In this document: piece by piece, positions 6,395 through 11,780 of the stretch
Layout: each line of letters begins with the position of its first letter
Numbering within the stretch: the first letter of the stretch is position 1
NCBI GenBank assembly: GCA_012961925.1
Contig: DTYK01000102.1
Coordinates: 1 to 11,780, forward strand
Reading direction: 5' to 3'
DNA length: 11,780 nucleotides
DNA from: Candidatus Latescibacterota bacterium
Lineage (GTDB): Bacteria; Latescibacterota; MVCY01; DTYK01
The notes under the pieces: model-generated
The model's input: only the letters and a program-made list of their open reading frames with translations
The model's database searches: none
What the model was told of the DNA's origin: nothing
Translations under genes and position numbers: made by a program

Positions 6395-7351
6395 CTATTC
6401 CTGCCAGACTCCCATCTTGCTGAACCTCTCAACACGTAGGTGGATGAGATCATTGGGAGGAATCTTCTTCACTTCAGCCAGTTCCTGGCAGATATAAGAT
6501 TTCAACGTCTCCGCTGCTCTCTCCCAATCCCGATGGGCTCCACCTAAGGGTTCGGGTACAATCCTGTCGATTAGTCCCAATTCCATAAGATCTTCAGCAA
6601 CAGGCTTCAAGGCCTCCGCCGCTTCTTCTTTTTTATCTTTCGTCTTCCACAGTATCGCTGCACAACCTTCCGGGGAGATGACAGAATACCAGGTATTTTC
6701 CATCATCAACACGCGATCGCCAACACCGATACCAAGGGCACCACCACTGGCACCCTCGCCTATGATGACGACGATAATAGGCGTCGGGAGGTGCGACATC
6801 TCAAAAATATTTCGTGCAATCGCCTCCGCCTGCCCCCTTTCCTCGGCGCCAACCCCCGGATAAGCACCAGGAGTGTCTATCAACGAGATTACAGCTCTCC
6901 TGAATTTCGCCGCCAATTTCATTATTCTTAAGGCCTTTCGGTATCCCTCAGGATGGGGCATTCCGAAGTTTCTGTAGATCTTCTCCTTTGTATCCCTCCC
7001 CTTCTGATGTCCTACAACAGCTATAGGTTCGCCATTCAACTTGGCAAAGCCTGCGACGATCGCACGATCATCGCCGAAGAACCGGTCACCATGAAGCTCG
7101 ATGAAGTCTGTCATCATAAGATTGATGTAGTCGAGGGTGTGGGGACGCTGTGGATGGCGGGCAAGTTGAACTCTCTGCCATCTGCTGAGCTTAGAGTATA
7201 TCTTTTTTCGGAGCTTATCGGCTTCTTCTTCCAGTTTTCCAAGCTCCTGGGACATATCAATACCTTCCGAAGAGGCATACCTCCTGAGCTCGGCGATCCT
7301 CTCCTCCAGTTCTACCAACGGCCTTTCGAAATCAAGGCATAATCTGTTCAT
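6395..7351 (-). CDS. accA: Acetyl-CoA carboxylase carboxyltransferase subunit alpha
   Basis: Transfers the carboxyl group from carboxybiotin to acetyl-CoA to make malonyl-CoA, the first step of fatty-acid synthesis, as an alpha2-beta2 complex with AccD (not in this window). At 318 residues it is full length. The N-terminal helical region 'LDFERPLVELEERIAELRR' (6-24) and 'WQRVQLARHPQRPHTLDYI' (58-76) are hallmarks. The crotonase-fold core has 'DRFFGDDRAI' (89-98), 'GHQKGRDTKE' (114-123), 'FGMPHPEGYRKALR' (129-142), 'DTPGAYPGVGAEERGQ' (159-174), the oxyanion-region glycines 'GEGASGGALGIG' (198-209) and 'ISPEGCAAILW' (225-235). The start ATG has AGAGGT 6 nt upstream. It is the last gene of the right-hand minus-strand run, 83 nt after tonB. 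Confidence 0.97.
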   Translation of the reverse strand: MNRLCLDFERPLVELEERIAELRRYASSEGIDMSQELGKLEEEADKLRKKIYSKLSRWQRVQLARHPQRPHTLDYINLMMTDFIELHGDRFFGDDRAIVAGFAKLNGEPIAVVGHQKGRDTKEKIYRNFGMPHPEGYRKALRIMKLAAKFRRAVISLIDTPGAYPGVGAEERGQAEAIARNIFEMSHLPTPIIVVIIGEGASGGALGIGVGDRVLMMENTWYSVISPEGCAAILWKTKDKKEEAAEALKPVAEDLMELGLIDRIVPEPLGGAHRDWERAAETLKSYICQELAEVKKIPPNDLIHLRVERFSKMGVWQE

Positions 7352-7398
7352 AGGATTACCTCTTTATGTATGGATCTTGGACCATCACCGTGATTTTT

Positions 7399-7420
7399 CC
7401 CCGCCCGTGGCCGGGCGAAA
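7399..7420 (-). repeat. GC-rich hairpin between tonB and accA
   Basis: Six G-C pairs (CGCCCG at 7402-7407, CGGGCG at 7412-7417) close a 4-nt loop. In minus-strand RNA three U.G wobble pairs extend the stem to 9 bp. It starts about 15 nt after the tonB stop. No U-tract follows on the minus strand (the next bases are A-rich), so it is not a standard terminator. It may be an RNA-stabilising or processing structure, or a Rho-linked stop. A small inverted repeat ATCAC-C-GTGAT (7384-7394) lies between it and accA. Confidence 0.5.
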
Positions 7421-7434
7421 GGTTTATCAGGCGT

Positions 7435-8124
7435 TCAGTCAGTAAGGACGAACTTCACAGGAAGTGAGACCCAGACCCGAACCGGCCTGCCGTTCTGGAG
7501 AGCTGGCGTGAATTCAAACTGCCAGACCGCCTCAACGGCCGCCTTTATGAATCCAGCACGATCTTCGCATTCCTCAGGATCCTTGGAGATTTCTATCTTC
7601 TCCCCCGGGGCCTTAATCACCAGGACCTTTCTCACTCTGCCATCTTTGCCGACCAACAGATGTAAGATAACCATTCCCTCTATGCCTGCCCTCCTGGCAA
7701 CCTCCGGATACTCCGGTTTGATGGACTTCACCAAACGGGGCTTCACCTCCGCCCTGAAGAAGTCAATAACCTCATCAGTCCTCGGGAGTTCCGGGGGCGG
7801 AGGAGGCAAAGGAGGAACTGGAGGCACTTCATCCAGATCCAGCTCCGTCGGTTCGATTGTTGCTTCGGCAGGAACATCAATGCCGTCCCTCACAATGGGC
7901 ACTGAGGGTCTCATGGGCGGGGACGGTCTGGAACGAGTGGGAGTTTCTGGGATATCCTCGATCTTAATCATCTCCTCGCTCACAGGCTTCTCATAGGGTT
8001 TCACCTCAAGTTGGCCCGCGAACAAAAAGAGGAACAGATGGAGCGTAAGGGATAAACCGAGGCAAATCGCCAAGGTTTTTCTATACTTAAGTTTCAGATC
8101 GATCCTTGGATTCTTTCTCCTCAT
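7435..8124 (-). CDS. tonB: TonB-family energy-transducing protein
   Basis: A 229-residue periplasm-spanning protein that carries energy from an ExbB/ExbD motor to outer-membrane receptors. It has a basic N-terminus (1-16) and one membrane segment (about 18-36) with Ser25-x3-His29, the signature pair of TonB anchors. A Pro-rich acidic spacer covers about 45-118, including 'PPVPPLPPPPPELP'. The TonB C-terminal domain (about 134-229) shows 'PEYPEVARRAGIEGMVILHLLV', 'DGRVRKVLVIKA', 'WQFEFTPALQNGRPV' and 'VSLPVKF'. An extra charged stretch (172-188, 'PGEKIEISKDPEECEDR') interrupts the domain before the last helix. The ATG at 8124 has no clear Shine-Dalgarno site, so translation may be weak. It sits between mtaB and accA, not beside exbD. 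The receptor or substrate is unknown. Confidence 0.93.
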   Translation of the reverse strand: MRRKNPRIDLKLKYRKTLAICLGLSLTLHLFLFLFAGQLEVKPYEKPVSEEMIKIEDIPETPTRSRPSPPMRPSVPIVRDGIDVPAEATIEPTELDLDEVPPVPPLPPPPPELPRTDEVIDFFRAEVKPRLVKSIKPEYPEVARRAGIEGMVILHLLVGKDGRVRKVLVIKAPGEKIEISKDPEECEDRAGFIKAAVEAVWQFEFTPALQNGRPVRVWVSLPVKFVLTD

Positions 8125-8267
8125 TACTATCGTAAAGGCATAAAGTCCAATTGCCGGAAAGACGTTTCCAATTTTTCATGATGATATTATTTCAGTAAGA
8201 AACCTACGCAGGGATTCCGGGCTCTAAAGAGCAGAAAGGACGGTTCTGTTCCTTAGCAAACAATCCT

Positions 8268-9647
8268 TCATGATACAACTCTGCCGATGACCTTCCTTCC
8301 ATGCGGCCTCATCAACTCTACCTCCATAACACCCTTGTTCATCAGTTCATCCGGACCATCTGCAAGCACCCTGATATAATTGTCTGTCAGCCCGGTCAGA
8401 AGACCTGTCTCCTTGTCCCGCCGGTTCTCAAATAAGACAGGAAGTCTTTGACCGATGAAGGACATTATAAAGGTCCTTCTTTTGATCCTATCCAGCTCGC
8501 GTAAGGCCTGACTCCTTGCTTTCTTCACACCTTCGTCCACCTGGTCCTCCATTTGACAGGCAGAGGTCCCTTTTCTGGGCGAAAATCTGAAGATATGCAG
8601 GTAACTTATGGGGAGTTCTTGAATCAGGTTATAAGTATTTAAGAAGTTCTCCTCTGACTCTCCCGGAAAACCGACGATGACGTCCGCACCAATACCTATA
8701 TCTGGGATCCTCTGTTTCAATTTGATAACAAGGTGCCGATACTGCGAGGCATTATAGGGCCTGTTCATCCTTTTCAGGATCTCATCGTCTCCGCTCTGGA
8801 GTGGGATGTGAAGGTGCCTGCAAAACTTTGACGACTGCGCCATGAATTTTATCAGCCCTTCTGAAAGATCCATCGGCTCCATGGAACTGAGCCGAAATCG
8901 CTGCAGACCTTCAATCTGTTCCATAACCGCCATCAAGTTCAGGAGATCAAACTGACGCGTTACCCCTCCTCCACTCTCCTCTACTTCCCCCTCATCATCT
9001 TCGAAACTTATGTCGCCCCCATATGCTCCGAGACACACTCCTGTCAGGACGATCTCCTTATATCCCGCCCGGACAAGTTGACTAACCTCTTCTATGACGT
9101 TATCAGGGGCCCTGCTTCTACTCGGTCCTCTGGCCAGGGGTACGATACAATAGGCACAACGGTTGTCACACCCGTCTTGTATCTTGACAAAGGGCCGGGT
9201 CAATCGATCAAGCCCGGACACCACAGCCTCATCGAAACAATCGGGTGGAGGCGAAATTGGGGGATCAAAACATCGAGCATTACAGTTCATCCTGCTATCA
9301 GTTTCTTTCAGCCTCTCCTGCACAAGCCGAGAGAGGTTGCCTCGACTTCTGGTTCCTACCACCAAATGGACACCCCTGATTCGAGCGAGATCATCCGGAT
9401 CGATCTGGGCATAGCAACCGGTCGCTACAACCAGTCCTTTAGTGCTCTTGGTGGCACGCCTCAATGCCTGACGGGACCTATAGTCGGCCTTGGAAGTGAC
9501 CGTGCAGGTGTTAACCACCGATACATCGACTACATGCCCGAAGGGCAAAATCTCAAAGCCGGCCTGTCTGAACCTCTGTTTAAGCCTCTCGGTATCAGAT
9601 TGGTTAAGCTTGCACCCCACGGTTAAAAACGAGACCGTTAGCTTCAT
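8268..9647 (-). CDS. mtaB: MtaB-type tRNA methylthiotransferase (radical SAM)
   Basis: A 459-residue enzyme that probably adds a methylthio group to N6-threonylcarbamoyladenosine at position 37 of ANN-decoding tRNAs. The N-terminal methylthiotransferase domain has the three Cys of the auxiliary [4Fe-4S] cluster: Cys12 ('VGCKLNQSD'), Cys48 ('NTCTVT') and Cys78 ('TGCYAQ'). The radical SAM motif is Cys160-x3-Cys164-x2-Cys167 in 'QDGCDNRCAYCIVP'. 'SSMEP', 'HIPLQSGDD' and 'ADVIVGFPGE' follow, with a short TRAM-like end (about 398-459). 'GCKLNQSD' and 'VNTCTVTSKAD' favour MtaB over MiaB or RimO. Two oddities are three extra Cys (122, 126, 137) in the linker and an acidic Gly/Glu insert at about 211-230. 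The start is fixed: a TGA codon directly precedes the ATG at 9647. It lies 37 nt after rpsA. Confidence 0.92.
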   Translation of the reverse strand: MKLTVSFLTVGCKLNQSDTERLKQRFRQAGFEILPFGHVVDVSVVNTCTVTSKADYRSRQALRRATKSTKGLVVATGCYAQIDPDDLARIRGVHLVVGTRSRGNLSRLVQERLKETDSRMNCNARCFDPPISPPPDCFDEAVVSGLDRLTRPFVKIQDGCDNRCAYCIVPLARGPSRSRAPDNVIEEVSQLVRAGYKEIVLTGVCLGAYGGDISFEDDEGEVEESGGGVTRQFDLLNLMAVMEQIEGLQRFRLSSMEPMDLSEGLIKFMAQSSKFCRHLHIPLQSGDDEILKRMNRPYNASQYRHLVIKLKQRIPDIGIGADVIVGFPGESEENFLNTYNLIQELPISYLHIFRFSPRKGTSACQMEDQVDEGVKKARSQALRELDRIKRRTFIMSFIGQRLPVLFENRRDKETGLLTGLTDNYIRVLADGPDELMNKGVMEVELMRPHGRKVIGRVVS

Positions 9648-9684
9648 TCAGCATCATCCCTGTCTCTAAAACACACAACCGCTG

Positions 9685-11553
9685 TCAGCCAGATTTTTCA
9701 CTATCTCCTGACTCTTCGTGCTCCGACGTCTGTTCTTCCTCTAACTTCTCGGATCCTGGCTCCTGTTCTTCTTCCTCTCCTTCATGTTCTGGTTTTTCTT
9801 CCATCTCCTCTCTCTTGCCCAGTGATTCTTTCTCGCCCACTATGTCTCCAATCGTAACAGGCTTGGGCATATGCTTCTTCTTAAACTCTTCTATTTCGGC
9901 CTTCTCCTTGTCCTTCAGGTATTCTTCAACACTAAGGACAATCTTCTTCTTCTCTTTTTCGAACTGGATCACCTTCAAAGGCAGCCTCTCACCGGTCTGA
10001 AACCCCTCAGCAGGCTTCTTCAATGCAGGTTGACCGAGATGGGAAGCAGGCACAAACCCTTCAACGCCCCCCTCCAGCTCAACTACCACACCAGCGTCCT
10101 GGATCCTCTTAATCTTGCCCTCGGTCTCCGTTCCCGGCGCAAACTGCACTCCAAGCTTGTCCCATGGATCCTCGGTAAGCTGCTTGTATCCCAGCGAGAT
10201 CCGCCGATTCTCCTTATCAATGCCCAGGATAACTACCTCCACTTTACTGCCTTTCTTCAAAATATCACTCGGGTGATTCACCTTCTTAGTCCAGGACATA
10301 TCCGAGATATGGAGCAGACCATCGATTCCGTCCTCAATCTGAATGAAAGCCCCAAAATTAGTGAAACTGCGCACAAGTCCTTTTACTCTACTTCCTACGG
10401 GGTATCTTTCATCTATGGTAAGCCAGGGATCCGGTTCAATCTGTCTGAGGCTCAGTGCAATCTTCTTTTGCTCTTTGTCTATTTCGAGGACAACCACTTC
10501 AACGGTGTCTCCTACAGCAACCATTTGGGACGGATGACGGATATGCTGGGTCCAGGACATCTCCGAAACGTGGACAAGTCCTTCTACCCCCTCTTCAAGT
10601 TGAACAAATGCTCCGTAATTGGTGATGTTGACCACTTTTCCACGCACCTTCGCGCCGATTGGATACTTCTCCTCTATGTTCTCCCATGGGTGTGGAGTGA
10701 GTTGCTTCAGACCGAGAGACACCCTCTCCCTTTCCCGGTCAAAATTAAGGATCTTCACTTTAATCTTGTCTCCAATCGCCATGAGCTCCGATGGATGGGA
10801 AACCCTCCCCCAGGACATGTCCGTAATGTGCAAAAGTCCGTCCACACCACCTAAATCTATGAATGCCCCGAAGTCGGTGATGTTCTTGACCGTCCCCTCA
10901 CAAACCTGCCCCTCTTCAATCTCTGCAAGAAGCGCCTGACGTTGTTTTTCTCGCTCCTCGGCCAGTACTGCGCGACGGGAGACAACTATATTACGCCTAC
11001 CCTTATTGACCTTAATGACCTTGAGCGGAAATGTTTTCCCTACGAATTGATCGAAGTTCCTGACAAGTTTAAGGTCGAGTTGTGAACCCGGCAGAAATGC
11101 ATCTACTCCCAGGAGGTCCACCATTATCCCACCTTTCACCCTCCTGACGGCATAACCTTCCACCGTCTGCCCTGTATCATAAGCATGCTTGATCTGGTCC
11201 CAGACCTGTATGAAATCAGCCCTCTGCTTTGACAGGACAATCTGACCCTCCTGGTCCTCAACCTCCTCAATGAACACCTCAACCTCGTCACCAACCTTAA
11301 CCTCCGGTGGATCTCCAAATTCAGATGCAGGAATTCTGCCCTCAGATTTGAACCCTATGTCAACGATTACATCCTTTTCACTCACAGCCACTACTTTCCC
11401 TGTAACGATCTCCCCCTGTTTAATGCCCTCCATCGTCTGGTCATATAGCCGGAGCATCTCGGAAAAATGTTCTTCAGAGTACCCCCTCTCCTCCAGATCC
11501 ATAAAGACTCCTACCTTCTTACCTTTTCTCACCCCAACTTGGTGTTCATTCAT
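9685..11553 (-). CDS. rpsA: Ribosomal protein S1, six S1 domains
   Basis: A 30S subunit protein that binds mRNA leaders and helps start translation. From the ATG at 11553 it has 622 residues. The frame runs on to a TTG at 11574, but AGGAGGGA (11568-11561) lies inside that extension and points to the ATG. Six S1/OB domains can be read at about 46-110, 130-195, 214-285, 299-371, 386-458 and 473-545. Domains 3 to 5 are the closest to consensus ('TDFGAFIDLGGVDGLLHITDMSW' and its relatives) and are joined by 'LTPHPW', 'IEPDPW' and 'LTEDPW'. Domains 1 and 2 are the divergent, ribosome-docking type. A Lys-rich stretch (about 546-565) leads to a Glu-rich tail (about 583-622) that resembles no S1 domain. 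ispH lies 57 nt upstream and mtaB 37 nt downstream; ispH-rpsA adjacency, and even fusion, is known in other bacteria. Confidence 0.97.
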   Translation of the reverse strand: MNEHQVGVRKGKKVGVFMDLEERGYSEEHFSEMLRLYDQTMEGIKQGEIVTGKVVAVSEKDVIVDIGFKSEGRIPASEFGDPPEVKVGDEVEVFIEEVEDQEGQIVLSKQRADFIQVWDQIKHAYDTGQTVEGYAVRRVKGGIMVDLLGVDAFLPGSQLDLKLVRNFDQFVGKTFPLKVIKVNKGRRNIVVSRRAVLAEEREKQRQALLAEIEEGQVCEGTVKNITDFGAFIDLGGVDGLLHITDMSWGRVSHPSELMAIGDKIKVKILNFDRERERVSLGLKQLTPHPWENIEEKYPIGAKVRGKVVNITNYGAFVQLEEGVEGLVHVSEMSWTQHIRHPSQMVAVGDTVEVVVLEIDKEQKKIALSLRQIEPDPWLTIDERYPVGSRVKGLVRSFTNFGAFIQIEDGIDGLLHISDMSWTKKVNHPSDILKKGSKVEVVILGIDKENRRISLGYKQLTEDPWDKLGVQFAPGTETEGKIKRIQDAGVVVELEGGVEGFVPASHLGQPALKKPAEGFQTGERLPLKVIQFEKEKKKIVLSVEEYLKDKEKAEIEEFKKKHMPKPVTIGDIVGEKESLGKREEMEEKPEHEGEEEEQEPGSEKLEEEQTSEHEESGDSEKSG

Positions 11554-11560
11554 AACAATG

Positions 11561-11568
11561 TCCCTCCT
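11561..11568 (-). promoter_or_regulatory. Shine-Dalgarno site that fixes the rpsA start
   Basis: Minus-strand AGGAGGGA is 7 nt before the ATG at 11553 and itself lies within the longer frame starting at TTG 11574. A ribosome binding site inside the extension argues against the longer protein. Confidence 0.8.
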
Positions 11569-11582
11569 TTTCACAAGCTTAG

Positions 11583-11611
11583 TATATAATTGAATTTGCG
11601 CCCATTGTCCT
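11583..11611 (-). promoter_or_regulatory. Possible promoter between ispH and rpsA
   Basis: On the minus strand AGGACA (11611-11606), a 17-nt spacer and TATATA (11588-11583) resemble a sigma70 promoter with a weak -35 box. It would start transcription about 20-25 nt before the rpsA start, just ahead of its ribosome binding site. It could give rpsA expression separate from ispH. The spacing is right, but the -35 box matches only in its last four bases. Confidence 0.3.
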
Positions 11612-11780
11612 CAGACCTCATTTCGAAGATCGTCAAGTCTCTTCACCACTTCATCGACGATCCAGCTCGGGGTCGAGGTCCCTGCCGATATACCTACCAA
11701 TTCTTTCCCCTTCACCCAGTCAGGTAATATCTCTTCCGCAACCTCGATATGGCAGGTCTTCGTACCTATCTTCCTACACA
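11611..11780 (-). CDS. ispH: 4-hydroxy-3-methylbut-2-enyl diphosphate reductase, C-terminal end
   Basis: Only the last 56 codons, preceded by two bases of a split codon, lie in the window; the gene continues past its right edge. IspH reduces HMBPP to IPP and DMAPP in the last step of the MEP isoprenoid pathway, using a [4Fe-4S] cluster. The visible end reads 'KTCHIEVAEEILPDWVKGKE' followed by 'LVGISAGTSTPSWIVDEVVKRL', the standard IspH C-terminus. The Ser after 'SAGT' matches the conserved 'TAGAS' Ser that binds the diphosphate. The cluster cysteines lie outside the window. It is the first visible gene of the right-hand minus-strand run, 57 nt before rpsA. Confidence 0.93.
   Translation of the reverse strand, partial: CRKIGTKTCHIEVAEEILPDWVKGKELVGISAGTSTPSWIVDEVVKRLDDLRNEV

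Noticed and set aside
6389..6413. Imperfect hairpin GGGAG/CTCCC over the convergent ends of the rhomboid and accA genes
   Set aside because: A five-pair stem with a 15-nt loop and no T-rich tail on either strand. It is too weak to call a terminator, although the two stops are only 5 nt apart.
7508..7996. 162-codon plus-strand Ser/Gly-rich open frame
   Set aside because: It is the antisense image of the Pro-rich TonB spacer (proline codons read as glycine codons on the other strand).
8221..8247. Short inverted repeats GCTCT-AA-AGAGC and CAGAA-N7-TTCTG between mtaB and tonB
   Set aside because: Five-pair stems of this kind are expected by chance, and the U-tract is poor. The 143-nt gap shows no clear promoter either.
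9871..10854. 327-codon plus-strand open frame opposite rpsA
   Set aside because: It is long only because the repeated S1 domains share codon patterns that keep the antisense frame open. The translation shows the same repeat as a shadow and no domain of its own.

Overview
The window carries ten complete or nearly complete protein-coding genes, the 3' end of an eleventh (ispH), and the unresolved end of something upstream of position 66. I see no rRNA, tRNA, CRISPR array, insertion sequence or phage gene. The content is Gram-negative and chromosomal: ExbD and TonB need an outer membrane, and ispH, rpsA, an mtaB-type gene and accA are housekeeping. Gfo/Idh/MocA oxidoreductases, cobalamin-type radical SAM proteins and DUF4159 proteins next to ExbD are common in uncultured lineages of the Poribacteria, Latescibacteria or Zixibacteria kind. 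That placement is an impression from gene content and is low confidence.

Left block, plus strand (66-1772): an ExbD/TolR-type proton-channel subunit is followed by a DUF4159 protein. Its N-terminus looks like a TonB membrane anchor, including an S-x3-H pair inside the hydrophobic segment. A terminator-like hairpin at 1809-1839 closes the block. This pair is the most interesting content: it suggests a Ton-like, ion-gradient-driven device whose periplasmic end is a DUF4159 domain instead of a TonB C-terminal domain.

Middle block, minus strand (5445 down to 1899): a Gfo/Idh/MocA oxidoreductase, a B12-binding-domain radical SAM enzyme and a PfkB-family sugar kinase. The last two overlap by 8 nt. 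Together they look like a small pathway that oxidises, radically modifies and phosphorylates a sugar or polyol, but no substrate can be read from the sequence. A divergent 245-nt gap with a good sigma70-like promoter leads to a lone plus-strand rhomboid protease (5691-6389).

Right block, minus strand (window end down to 6395): ispH (partial), rpsA (six S1 domains plus an acidic tail), an MtaB-type tRNA methylthiotransferase, a TonB-family protein and accA. All run in one direction with gaps of 37 to 143 nt. A GC-rich hairpin sits between tonB and accA. The TonB protein has the same S-x3-H anchor signature as the DUF4159 protein, so two different 'arms' could use the same ExbB/ExbD-type motor.

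Several start codons need correcting from the longest open frames: rpsA starts at the ATG at 11553, the radical SAM gene probably at the TTG at 4284, and the DUF4159 gene probably upstream of its first ATG.
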